Positions 14,266 through 22,121 of a DNA stretch of 32,515 bases are shown piece after piece (within the stretch, counting starts at the first letter, position 1; every line of letters starts with the position of its first letter). The notes below the pieces were generated by a model. It did no database searches, was not told the origin of the DNA, and worked only from the letters and a program-made list of their open reading frames with translations. This stretch comes from a virus. Both the position numbers and the translations under genes were made by a program. The stretch spans positions 1 through 32,515 of the IMG/VR virus record IMGVR_UViG_3300037487_000685; one strand, written 5' to 3'.

Positions 14266-15324
14266 ATGCGTTTTGCCGTTTGCAGTCTTATTGTTGCTGC
14301 TTGTCTTGTTTCTACCATTGCGACGTTTGCATCATCTCCGGTTGTTCCACCGACCCCACCAGCTCCGGCTGATGCGTCGTCAGGCCAATTCGTTTTGCCT
14401 TCGGGACCAATGACGACATTCCCATCATGGGACATCGAAATCTTCCGCGAGTATGAACCGCTGATGCAGTACCGCTCGAAGGACCGCAGCATGGAAGGTC
14501 TGGGTTCTTTCCTTCGCAAGCTGATCGAATCCAAAGTCCAAGCGGGCGACACGGTGCGACTAAAAGGATACTTCATCTTAGGCGAAAAGTATCCTTTGCA
14601 ATTGCCGAACATTACCCTCTGCGGGTTCGGTTCCTATGCAACAACGGTTCATACCGCCTGTAGAATCGACAAGACCGACTACAAGCCTCTCGGGACGCCG
14701 GGCATTCTGCTCGCCACCAATAATCGGTTTGAAGACATTGAACTAATTGGTGAGTGTCACGACCCCAACGAAGACGGTGGTCTAGTAGGTTGGAACACGC
14801 CCGGCAAAGCATTCGTTGAGTTCCTTCGCTGTCGCCTTAATGGCAAGAACAGAAACGACTGGTTGATCTATAGTTGGATACAAGGACCCAAAACACTTAT
14901 CTTCACACAATGCGATCTATTCTTTGCCCGCCAAGGAATCGCTATGTGTGGTAGTAGTGACATTACCCATGACGTTACTGTCAATGATTGCCGTTTCTAC
15001 GGCGATGCCAATGGCTCGAAGAGTATGGGTGCTTCCAGTCTAAATGATATCGACAAGGGTGGCGTCCTTGCGGGTATTGTTCTTCGTGGCGGATCTCTTA
15101 CCGTCAATGGTGCCGAGTTTTGGTTGGTTGGTTTGACTGCACCTTATGACCCGACTGGCAAGTGGGGCTGTCCGCGGATGGCAGCCATTACAGACCATTA
15201 CTATACTCCTGGCAGAATAGATTCAAAGTTTGTTCTTAAGAACATACGGTTCCATGCGACTCCTAACACTACCACAGTGGTAGAAGTATTTGACATCAGA
15301 GCTGTCAAACCAACAATGAATTAA
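14266..15324 (+). CDS. secreted beta-helix-like protein
   Basis: 352 residues from ATG 14266, with AAAGGAG about 8 bases upstream. There is a Sec signal (1 to about 22), a Pro-rich linker, and then many short strands with turns and Asn/Cys/Gly ladders (for example RLKGYFILGEKYPLQLPN and VTVNDCRFYG), the look of a right-handed parallel beta helix such as pectate-lyase-like or tailspike proteins. No catalytic residues can be assigned. The signal peptide argues for a host-surface or periplasmic protein rather than a virion tailspike. It ends the exported set. Confidence 0.65.
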   Translation: MRFAVCSLIVAACLVSTIATFASSPVVPPTPPAPADASSGQFVLPSGPMTTFPSWDIEIFREYEPLMQYRSKDRSMEGLGSFLRKLIESKVQAGDTVRLKGYFILGEKYPLQLPNITLCGFGSYATTVHTACRIDKTDYKPLGTPGILLATNNRFEDIELIGECHDPNEDGGLVGWNTPGKAFVEFLRCRLNGKNRNDWLIYSWIQGPKTLIFTQCDLFFARQGIAMCGSSDITHDVTVNDCRFYGDANGSKSMGASSLNDIDKGGVLAGIVLRGGSLTVNGAEFWLVGLTAPYDPTGKWGCPRMAAITDHYYTPGRIDSKFVLKNIRFHATPNTTTVVEVFDIRAVKPTMN

Positions 15325-15335
15325 ACTAAGCCGCG

Positions 15336-15349
15336 TCTGGGAGACCAGA
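15336..15349 (+). promoter_or_regulatory. small GAGA-loop hairpin at the ribosome site
   Basis: TCTGG (15336-15340) pairs with CCAGA (15345-15349) around a GAGA loop of GNRA type, four bases before ATG 15354. The only purine-rich ribosome-binding candidate is within or at the edge of it. It may dampen or regulate translation of the next gene. Confidence 0.35.
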
Positions 15350-15353
15350 GAAA

Positions 15354-15704
15354 ATGGATCAGTCGATGACCGCTAAACAAGTAATAGAAGATCAAGGTGG
15401 TTGGAAAGGAATTGGCATCAAATGGCTTTTCAATCAAAGCGTGCCAGTTATTCTTTTGTTTGTGATTATTGGCGTTCTTGTTTGGAAACTTGATCCATTC
15501 CTTGCTGGCAAAAGCAAGGAACGAGACGACTTCGCTTCTATGCTTTCGGAACAACGTACAGAGTTTAGAACTGACATTAAAGAGATGATGTCAGATCGTA
15601 TTCAATCACAAGAAAGACTAACTGCGGCTTTGCAAGAAATGACACATACTTTGCGGGATATGCAATCGCGTTTGCAGAACAATCCCAATGGGGTTGACAA
15701 TTAA
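15354..15704 (+). CDS. membrane-anchored coiled-coil protein
   Basis: 116 residues. A transmembrane helix at about 31-47 (VILLFVIIGVLVWKL) is followed by a long charged helix (53-108) with coiled-coil spacing. N-terminus is polar. It could be a holin accessory, spanin-like or DNA-injection membrane protein; none can be shown. Its 3' end contains the promoter for the head protease gene. Confidence 0.65.
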   Translation: MDQSMTAKQVIEDQGGWKGIGIKWLFNQSVPVILLFVIIGVLVWKLDPFLAGKSKERDDFASMLSEQRTEFRTDIKEMMSDRIQSQERLTAALQEMTHTLRDMQSRLQNNPNGVDN

Positions 15705-15722
15705 GTACCCTGTCAGTATTGT
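15694..15722 (+). promoter_or_regulatory. sigma70-type promoter of the head protease operon
   Basis: Perfect TTGACA (15694-15699), a 17-base spacer and TATTGT (15717-15722, four of six), 30 bases before ATG 15752. It marks the right edge of the inserted cassette and would restart capsid gene transcription. Confidence 0.5.
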
Positions 15723-15751
15723 GGTTCGGTTATATAAAGGAGGTGTACCTA

Positions 15752-17236
15752 ATGCCGTTGCAAACAATCATTGCAAATGCAAGCGGAGTTTCGAGGCGGG
15801 AGACGATGGCGGGCAAGGACTATCTTGTCGTCCCCATGATAATCCTGACCGAAGGGGTTCATGGCGGTAGCGGTGGGGCTCTTTACTACCCTCCCGAAGA
15901 ACTTCGCAAAACCCCTGTAATCTGGAATCACAAACCGATTGTCGTTTACCACCCAGAACGTGGAGGTGCTCCTGTATCAGCTTGCGATCCTGAGGTTATT
16001 TCAAACCGTGGGATTGGAATGATGATGAATACGGAGTACAAACGATCCAAAGGGCCGGATGGGAAGATGATTGGCAAAGTCCATTCCGAGGCTTGGCTTG
16101 ATCCTGATCGGGTAGAACAAGTGGACATTCGCATTCTCGAGGCTATCGAGTCTGACGAAATGATGGAACTGTCCACGGGTTTGTTTACCGACAACGAAAG
16201 GATCAAGGGTAACTGGAACGGAGAGGAGTATAAGTCAATTGCTCGAAACTACCGTCCAGATCATTTGGCTATTCTGCCTGACCAAGTTGGTGCTTGTTCT
16301 TTGGCAGATGGTGCTGGTTTGTTGCGTGTGAATGTATCAATTCATTCAGCCGAATCACAAGAAGCTATTTCAAAAGCATTGTTTGCTTTGAACATGACTT
16401 CTTCTTTTAACACAAACGAAAAGTCATTCTCCACGATTACAAGCGAATTGTGGACGTTACTTGGGACTATCGAAAAAGACGCTTATGTAGTTGACGTGTT
16501 CGACGATTTCTTCATATACTCGAAGAACAACCTTTTGTACATGATGAGTTATGAAGAAGATGGAGATACTGCTTTGGTTGGGTCACCTGCTGAAATTAAG
16601 CGAGTGACAGAGTATAGAACTGCCGACGGAACCATTTTGGGGAATGCGGCGATCACCACTATTACTAACGAGGAGAAGAACATGGGCAAGCAAGAACTTG
16701 TCGATGGGTTGATCGCCAACGCGGCGGTTGCCTTTGAAGAAGCAGATCGGACGATGTTGATGGGCTTCGATGAAGCAAAGTTGGCGAAGTTCAGCATTGC
16801 CCCTGTTGCTCCGGCTGCTGGTGCATCCGATCCGGCAGCGATTGCTAATGCGGTGGCTGAGGGTGCTGCTGGTGTAGCTCCTGTTGCTGCGATTACGCAA
16901 CCCGCTGCGGTTGTCGAAAAGCAGTTGACCGATGAAGAGTACATCGCCAAGGCCCCTCCGGGCATCCGCGAGTCTCTGCAATCGCTTAAAGCACAAAACG
17001 ATGCCGCAAAGACTGCTGTTTGTGAACGTATCTTGGCGAATACCCAAAACACGTTTACCAAAGAGTATCTGGCAAGCCGCAAGCTTGAAGAGCTGAATGG
17101 CATTGCTGCTTTGATGCACGAACCAAAAATTGCTCCGACCGCGAATTATCGTGGACAGGCGGGTGCTCCTCCAAACACCAATGGAAAGAAGCAAGCCGCT
17201 CTCACACTCCCGAAGAGTGAAGTTGTAGTGCAATAG
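15752..17236 (+). CDS. prohead protease (DUF2213) fused to scaffold domain
   Basis: 494 residues from ATG 15752, chosen over the upstream TTG because AAAGGAGG is 8 or so bases before it. The N-terminal 190 residues match the DUF2213 phage protease pattern: KDYLVVPMIILTEGVH, then WNHKPIVVYHP (H is a likely catalytic residue), ELSTGLF (Ser likely nucleophile) and PDHLAILPDQVGACSLADGA. It matures the capsid by cutting scaffold and itself. Residues about 200-305 form a further domain; from about 311 an Ala/Pro-rich helical region looks like an internal scaffold. Protease-scaffold fusion with a nested scaffold is the lambda C/Nu3 arrangement. Confidence 0.88.
   Translation: MPLQTIIANASGVSRRETMAGKDYLVVPMIILTEGVHGGSGGALYYPPEELRKTPVIWNHKPIVVYHPERGGAPVSACDPEVISNRGIGMMMNTEYKRSKGPDGKMIGKVHSEAWLDPDRVEQVDIRILEAIESDEMMELSTGLFTDNERIKGNWNGEEYKSIARNYRPDHLAILPDQVGACSLADGAGLLRVNVSIHSAESQEAISKALFALNMTSSFNTNEKSFSTITSELWTLLGTIEKDAYVVDVFDDFFIYSKNNLLYMMSYEEDGDTALVGSPAEIKRVTEYRTADGTILGNAAITTITNEEKNMGKQELVDGLIANAAVAFEEADRTMLMGFDEAKLAKFSIAPVAPAAGASDPAAIANAVAEGAAGVAPVAAITQPAAVVEKQLTDEEYIAKAPPGIRESLQSLKAQNDAAKTAVCERILANTQNTFTKEYLASRKLEELNGIAALMHEPKIAPTANYRGQAGAPPNTNGKKQAALTLPKSEVVVQ
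16682..17236 (+). CDS. nested scaffold protein from internal start
   Basis: ATG 16682 lies in the protease frame with GAGGAG six bases upstream, a better ribosome site than chance would give. The product (184 residues, starting MGKQELVDGLIANAAVAFEE) is helical, Ala/Gln/Glu-rich, with a low-complexity middle, fitting a scaffold that fills the prohead before DNA. Independent translation gives more scaffold than protease. Inferred from sequence and from the lambda precedent. Confidence 0.6.
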   Translation: MGKQELVDGLIANAAVAFEEADRTMLMGFDEAKLAKFSIAPVAPAAGASDPAAIANAVAEGAAGVAPVAAITQPAAVVEKQLTDEEYIAKAPPGIRESLQSLKAQNDAAKTAVCERILANTQNTFTKEYLASRKLEELNGIAALMHEPKIAPTANYRGQAGAPPNTNGKKQAALTLPKSEVVVQ

Positions 17237-17237
17237 G

Positions 17238-17265
17238 TTGTTCCCGGTTTGAGTGTTCGTATACA
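17238..17265 (+). promoter_or_regulatory. possible promoter before the decoration and capsid genes
   Basis: TTGTTC (17238-17243) and TATACA (17260-17265) with a 16-base spacer lie in the gap before the decoration gene. Matches are partial (four and five of six), so this is a candidate only. Confidence 0.3.
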
Positions 17266-17292
17266 AACTTCATTAAGTAAGAGGAAACAAAA

Positions 17293-18207
17293 ATGACGAC
17301 TCCGAACATGATCGCTTTGATCCACCGGGGACGCAAGGAAGAAGCTATTGCTTCGGCTGCGATTAAGCCCGGTCACATGGTGGTTAAGTCTGGTGGATTT
17401 GTAAAAGTCCACGACCAAAAAGGGGCAAAGGGTAACATCTTTGCTGAGATTCAGCATTACCTTGGTAAAACCACGGCTGATGCTTATGCCAGTCCGGATG
17501 TGGTGAATTTGCTATACGCTATGTCTGGTGATGTTCTTTTGACTCGCGTTCCGGCAAACTGTCCGGCTATTCTCATTGACGATCAGTTGATGTCGAATGG
17601 CGATGGTTCTTTCATTAGTGTTGGTCCTTTGTCGAATGGCATTTTGTACCGTTCGGTAGCGGCATCAACCGCAGTCACCAATACCGTTTCGACTGAACAA
17701 GATTTCAGTCTAACGTATACGATCCCAGCAAATAGCTTGCGAATTGGCGATCGTATCACCATGCGTGGTCATGCGGTTGTGTCTGCTACTGCTGGTGCCG
17801 ATACACTGACTGCCAGGGTTTACATTGGATCGCAGTTGATCGCTACCTTGACTGGTATTGATGCTGTGACTTCTGATACTGTGATGTTTGAGACGGTGCT
17901 TACTGTCCGGACGATTGGTGCTGGCGGTACTTTTGTGGCCGAGACGAATTTCATTATTGGTGCAACTGGCACTGCCACGATGAAGCATTCGGCTTTGGCT
18001 TCAACCGCAATTGATACCACGACAGCGAAGATTCTTAAGGCTTCTGGTCAGTGGTCTGCCACAAGTGCAACTTGCACGGTTGCTCTGCAATCGCTGTCGG
18101 TTGACCTTGACCGTCAAGGTGGTGGCAATGCTACGCTTCTAGCACTTGAAGCTCTTGATAATTCGGCAGTGGCGGCGGAAGCGTTTATTCGTGCTCTTGT
18201 TTTGTAA
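17293..18207 (+). CDS. head decoration protein with inserted jelly-roll-like domain
   Basis: 304 residues. The start (MIALIHRGRKEEAIASAAIKPGH) through GKTTADAYA and GDGSFISVG is the pattern of capsid cement (decoration) proteins that stabilise the shell. That pattern breaks at about residue 118 and resumes at 275 with ATLLALEALDNSAVAAEAFIR, its usual last strand. The roughly 155 residues between are a separate beta domain (SLTYTIPANSLRIGDRITM and following) of the type found in phage surface proteins. The insertion would stick out from the capsid. Position directly before the major capsid gene supports the call. Confidence 0.8.
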   Translation: MTTPNMIALIHRGRKEEAIASAAIKPGHMVVKSGGFVKVHDQKGAKGNIFAEIQHYLGKTTADAYASPDVVNLLYAMSGDVLLTRVPANCPAILIDDQLMSNGDGSFISVGPLSNGILYRSVAASTAVTNTVSTEQDFSLTYTIPANSLRIGDRITMRGHAVVSATAGADTLTARVYIGSQLIATLTGIDAVTSDTVMFETVLTVRTIGAGGTFVAETNFIIGATGTATMKHSALASTAIDTTTAKILKASGQWSATSATCTVALQSLSVDLDRQGGGNATLLALEALDNSAVAAEAFIRALVL

Positions 18208-18243
18208 AACAGGACCTGCTTTTTATTGAAAAGGATAATTGCA

Positions 18244-19308
18244 ATGGCAATTGACTTGGTTGGAAACATGCAGGGTCCTGGCGATTTCGCTCAGGTTCTG
18301 CTTAATAGTCGGGGTGATTTAAGTTGCCTGCGTCCTTATAAAGGGGACGACGACCGCTCTTACATCACCGTAAACGATGAGGGTGGTGAACCCGTTGCTC
18401 AACTAACGGCAAACGACAATGCCGTCCTTCGCTACGATGAGTGGAAGCTTATCGACGAAGCGGTAATGAAGAACGCTCGCTTGCCTATGCGGTTTGTGAG
18501 TGATCTTCGTTCGTCTGGTTTGTCCTACAACATTCCGAATGGAATGTCGCATACGATGCTCCAATGGCAGCGTATGGGTGAAGGTGGACGTGCCCAGATT
18601 AACATGAACCCAGCGGTTCAGGTTGAATCTGATCGTGTGATCTTCGATATGCTGTCTCTGCCCCTCCCGATTATTCATTCGGGTTGGAGCTTCGACATTC
18701 GTGATATTATGACGAGCCGCAACAAGGGCTTGGGTATTGATGTCACAATGGCTGAACAATGTGCTCACAAATGTGCCGAAGAAGCCGAACGGCTTGCTCT
18801 TGGTACGTATGGGACGTATGCGTTCGGTGGCAGTACGATCTATGGTCTCACCAACTGGCCGTCCCGCCAGACGAAGGTGCTGACTGCCCCAACCGCCAGT
18901 GGTTGGACCCCGGTTGTTCTGGTTCGTGAACTGTTGTCGATGATCCAAATGGCCCAAGACGAGTTGTTCTATGGTCCATACAAGATGTACTGCTCGCCCG
19001 CTTGGACGCAGTACATGGATGATGACTTCAGCGAAGCGAAGGGAAGCAATACACTTCGCCAGCGGATTGGGCAGATTGATTCGCTCAGTGCCCCGACGAC
19101 GCTTCATTACCTTGATGGTTTCCAGATTGTGCTGGTTCATCAGGCTTCGTCGCTGATTCGGGAAGTTGTGGGCATGGACTGGACGACAGTTCAATGGTCC
19201 TCGATGGGCGGTATGCTCCAGCACTTCATGGTGATGGGCATGTTCGTTCCTCAGCTTCGCGTGGCGATGGACGGATACTCCGGTATCGTCCATGGTGCGA
19301 CGGTTTAG
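18244..19308 (+). CDS. major capsid protein (encapsulin-like, HK97 fold)
   Basis: 354 residues from ATG 18244 (AAAGGA upstream). The pattern is that of encapsulin/linocin-like major capsid proteins: a helical N-terminal arm, then WKLIDEAVMKNARLPMRFVSD, a loop with SGLSYNIPNG, a long strand with QVESDRVIFDMLSLPLPIIH, and GTYGTYAFGGSTIYGLTNWP before the A-domain strands. Length fits HK97-fold subunits. It assembles the icosahedral shell around the scaffold. A strong terminator follows immediately, as expected for the most abundant product. Confidence 0.92.
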   Translation: MAIDLVGNMQGPGDFAQVLLNSRGDLSCLRPYKGDDDRSYITVNDEGGEPVAQLTANDNAVLRYDEWKLIDEAVMKNARLPMRFVSDLRSSGLSYNIPNGMSHTMLQWQRMGEGGRAQINMNPAVQVESDRVIFDMLSLPLPIIHSGWSFDIRDIMTSRNKGLGIDVTMAEQCAHKCAEEAERLALGTYGTYAFGGSTIYGLTNWPSRQTKVLTAPTASGWTPVVLVRELLSMIQMAQDELFYGPYKMYCSPAWTQYMDDDFSEAKGSNTLRQRIGQIDSLSAPTTLHYLDGFQIVLVHQASSLIREVVGMDWTTVQWSSMGGMLQHFMVMGMFVPQLRVAMDGYSGIVHGATV

Positions 19309-19321
19309 TTCTGCTTTTCTT

Positions 19322-19362
19322 ACCCGGCCCCTGGTTTTATCACTGGGGGCCGGGTTCTTTTT
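19322..19362 (+). terminator. intrinsic terminator after the capsid gene
   Basis: ACCCGGCCCC (19322-19331) pairs perfectly with GGGGCCGGGT (19346-19355), followed by TCTTTTT. It begins 13 bases after the capsid stop. Confidence 0.85.
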
Positions 19363-19392
19363 CTTGTTGCATTCAAAAGAGGAGACCATCTA

Positions 19393-19911
19393 ATGTCTTT
19401 GTATAGGCTCAAAAAAGAAGCAATGAATTCGCCAGTGTCGCGTCATGTGCATGACGACGGTCATATCTACAAAGGCGGCGAAGTAATCGAAGATGATCGG
19501 GATCTAATGAAGTTATTTCCTCTTAAATTTGAAGAGGTTGAAACTTCGGCAGCGGCTACCACCCCGACACACCCCAAACCGGCGAAGCAGACAAAGCGTG
19601 TCAGCACGCCTGCCCCGATTGTCGAGCAACTTGTAGCCGAGGAGCTCGAAGACGAAGACGAGCCAGCACCAGCCCCGATTAAGGAAGCAAAGGCTGCAAA
19701 GCATAAAAAGCCGGTTGAGGACGCCAGGGGTGTTAATGTAACCGATGATTTTCCAAAGGCCGTTGAGTTTGGATTCTCAGTATACCAAGCCGGGCCTGCG
19801 AAGAAGCCCGTTTACAATGTCTACCAAGACGGCGAAGAAGATTCGATGAACGTTAAACCCCTGAAAAAGAATGCTGTCGAAGATTACATTCTTGACTCTC
19901 TTGACGATTAG
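19393..19911 (+). CDS. acidic low-complexity head-associated protein
   Basis: 172 residues with GAGGAG before the ATG. The first 45 residues form a small domain with HVHDDGHIYKGGEVIEDD; about 50-110 is a disordered Pro/Ala/Lys/Glu linker; the end is acidic. Proteins of this style with a short 'membrane-binding or cap' domain often lie between capsid and connector genes. I cannot give a function. Confidence 0.65.
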   Translation: MSLYRLKKEAMNSPVSRHVHDDGHIYKGGEVIEDDRDLMKLFPLKFEEVETSAAATTPTHPKPAKQTKRVSTPAPIVEQLVAEELEDEDEPAPAPIKEAKAAKHKKPVEDARGVNVTDDFPKAVEFGFSVYQAGPAKKPVYNVYQDGEEDSMNVKPLKKNAVEDYILDSLDD

Positions 19912-19919
19912 GGACTTTT

Positions 19920-20342
19920 ATGGCTGTCAACACGACCGAAGAACTTGTTGCTGGTATTATCCAAGATGATGTAAGTAGTGTCGATTTGATACCATTCATT
20001 GCTTCGGCAAATATGCTAGTGACAAAGGCGTGTCCAGATACAGTCTATTCCGTAGAAGAACTAGAATTGATCGAGCGTTGGTTAGCAGCTCATTTCTACA
20101 AAATCTACGATATGGCACGAGATACCGAACGTGCCGGTCCAGTGATGGAAAGTTATCAATACAAGTTGGGATTGAACCTTAGCGTCACTATGTATGGGCA
20201 ACAAGCATTGGCCCTTGATTACAATGGAGGCTTGGCCGTCATTTCTAAACAAGCTGAATTGGGACGCCGTCCAACCGTTGGTGTTTACTGGCTAGGTACT
20301 GAAATTGAAGATATCTGGTCGTACATTCCCGACGAGGACTAA
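19920..20342 (+). CDS. head-tail connector (gp6/gp15-like adaptor)
   Basis: 140 residues. Helical N-terminus (LIPFIASANMLVTKAC, then ELELIERWLAAHFY) matches the helix pattern of HK97 gp6 / SPP1 gp15 adaptors that bind under the portal. The ribosome site is weak. Position after capsid and before the stopper is the usual one. Confidence 0.75.
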   Translation: MAVNTTEELVAGIIQDDVSSVDLIPFIASANMLVTKACPDTVYSVEELELIERWLAAHFYKIYDMARDTERAGPVMESYQYKLGLNLSVTMYGQQALALDYNGGLAVISKQAELGRRPTVGVYWLGTEIEDIWSYIPDED

Positions 20343-20344
20343 CA

Positions 20345-20698
20345 ATGGGTATCATTACTCGATTCAGAAAGATACATGACGCTGTCTACTGGGCATGGAG
20401 TGGCTTTGACGCTTTCGGTAAAGCCACGTTTGCTGCTCCAGTAGATATCAAATGTCGATGGGATGATGTAAGTCAAGAGTACAAAGCGGTTCCTAATCTA
20501 ACAAACATCAGCAATTCGTTGGTATATCCAAATCGACTTGTAACCCTGAATGGGTATTTGTTAAAAGGGACGCTGGCTGCCAATGTGTTGTCCCCCACTA
20601 ATCCAATGAAGAATGCAGGGGCTTTCAAGATTCAGAGGGTAGATACTATTTCTAAAATTCGTGGTGGCAGTGAGACTTTGTGGATCGCTTACTTGTAG
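20345..20698 (+). CDS. head closure (stopper) protein
   Basis: 117 residues. Small beta-barrel look with CRWDDVSQEYK and the later SLVYPNRLVTLNGYLLKG, a pattern of head-completion proteins that retain DNA after packaging (SPP1 gp16-like). It starts two bases after the connector stop and is followed by the gp10-like gene, the standard order. Confidence 0.75.
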   Translation: MGIITRFRKIHDAVYWAWSGFDAFGKATFAAPVDIKCRWDDVSQEYKAVPNLTNISNSLVYPNRLVTLNGYLLKGTLAANVLSPTNPMKNAGAFKIQRVDTISKIRGGSETLWIAYL

Positions 20699-20707
20699 GA
20701 ATCAGCA

Positions 20708-21142
20708 ATGGGCATTCAACTTAAAGGCGAAGCGGGTGTCTTGGCCCGTCTTACTTCTCGGAGACGAAAGTACGCCAAAGCTGTGATTGCTGGTTTGCAG
20801 AATGCTGGTGAGTACCTGTTGGACCGAAGCAACTACTATGTGCCTATTGATAAGCAAGATTTGATTGCTAGTGGGCATGTTAAGAAATCGGGACGTGGGT
20901 ATGGTACTAAAGTGGATGTGGTGTATGATGCACCCCATGCTACTTATGTCCACGAAAGAACAGACCTACGCCACGGCGAAGTGTACAACAAGCATTACGC
21001 TGAAGACATTGCCGCTGGCCGTACCCATGCTCGCCGTCCACAAGAACAGGCTAAGTATTTAGAACGGGCTGCCAACGAGTCTCACAAAGAATTGCTTGCC
21101 ATCATCAAAGCAAGTGTGCTTGCTGCTGGAGGTAAGCGATGA
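20708..21142 (+). CDS. HK97 gp10-like tail completion protein
   Basis: 144 residues. The core YVPIDKQDLIASGHVKK, followed by VVYDAPHATYVHERTD, is the HK97 gp10 family hallmark (Pro-x-Asp turn, then the YA-x-x-x-HE region). A long C-terminal helix follows. It joins tail to connector. It overlaps the next gene by four bases (ATGA). Confidence 0.85.
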   Translation: MGIQLKGEAGVLARLTSRRRKYAKAVIAGLQNAGEYLLDRSNYYVPIDKQDLIASGHVKKSGRGYGTKVDVVYDAPHATYVHERTDLRHGEVYNKHYAEDIAAGRTHARRPQEQAKYLERAANESHKELLAIIKASVLAAGGKR

Positions 21143-22110
21143 ATACTATTCATTCCGTAGCCCAACTCCTCACATCTTACTTGATAACAGAAGGCATTGT
21201 AACTGCTCCTGTTGGTTTGGGTGTTACGTATGAGACGTTGTACCCAACCGCAGATGCCTATATTCCTTCAACTGGTGGCAACTATGGAGACAACACTTCT
21301 TTGTTAGTGGGTCATCAAAGTTTTGCAGGAACTTCTATTCACACCAGAAGTTTGTTGCGATTCGATTTGTCATCTGTTTTGTCAATAACAGAAGCAACCT
21401 TGCGGTTACATTTGAACTCTGTTATTCAAAACACCCCACCTCAAGATTATTATCTTGCTGGATTGTCGCAACCAGCTTGGGTTGAAGATGAAGTACGATG
21501 GACTGAGTATTCGGCGGGTAATAGCTGGACAACTGGTGGTGGTGATTTTGGAGCGATTGCTGACACTGTTACTTTGTCGGGAGGTGAAACACAAGCAAAC
21601 TGGGATGTAACTGCTTTGGCGGTTGGAAGTATTGGCGGTAACATAGACTTAATTATTTATGGTGAAGAGACGCCTACTTTCAACAATGCGTTTGCTGCTG
21701 GCAGTCAAAATGCCGTTGACCAGAACACATGGCCGCAACTAATACTCACTAATCCTGTCTCTGATTGGCCTGGATACATTGCTCAATTACCCACAAACCC
21801 AAACAATGCGGTAGTGGCAATGGATCAGGTAGGGATCACGGAAGGCAGAATCATGCGAGGAGGGGAGACCATTGGTCATCCCGGTTTGCAATTCTTAGTA
21901 CGTTCAGAGACGTTTGAAGAGGGATACCAAAAAGCAAATGAAATTTGTATTGCAATGGATTTGGTTCGGAACACAATTATTGTGATGGGTTCTGATTCTT
22001 ATACGTTGCTCGCTGTGTCAAAAAGAGGAACGACTGTTTACTTGGGTACGGATGAAAACAATCGTTCAATGTTTAGTATCAATGTAATCGTATCAGTACG
22101 ACAAGAATAA
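21139..22110 (+). CDS. tail terminator-like protein with inserted DNRLRE domain
   Basis: 323 residues in a composite layout. Residues 1-25 (a helix, SVAQLLTSYLITEG) and 206-323 (WPGYIAQLPTNPNNAVV, then GGETIGHPGLQFLVR and a long helix with strands) together have the pattern of a phage tail terminator or minor capsid 3-type protein. Between them (about 31-205) is a DNRLRE-type, carbohydrate-binding-like beta domain: YPTADAYIPSTGGNYGDN, RSLLRFDLSSV, and a typical WVEDEVRWTEYSAGNSWTT. The domain would hang from the head-tail junction or tail end. Order after the gp10-like gene supports the terminator call. Confidence 0.75.
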   Translation: MNTIHSVAQLLTSYLITEGIVTAPVGLGVTYETLYPTADAYIPSTGGNYGDNTSLLVGHQSFAGTSIHTRSLLRFDLSSVLSITEATLRLHLNSVIQNTPPQDYYLAGLSQPAWVEDEVRWTEYSAGNSWTTGGGDFGAIADTVTLSGGETQANWDVTALAVGSIGGNIDLIIYGEETPTFNNAFAAGSQNAVDQNTWPQLILTNPVSDWPGYIAQLPTNPNNAVVAMDQVGITEGRIMRGGETIGHPGLQFLVRSETFEEGYQKANEICIAMDLVRNTIIVMGSDSYTLLAVSKRGTTVYLGTDENNRSMFSINVIVSVRQE

Positions 22111-22121
22111 GGATCACACAC

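Noticed and set aside
18403-19389. 328-residue open frame on the minus strand opposite the capsid gene
   Set aside because: It mirrors the codons of a clear major capsid protein, has no ribosome site or family pattern, and all other genes are on the + strand.
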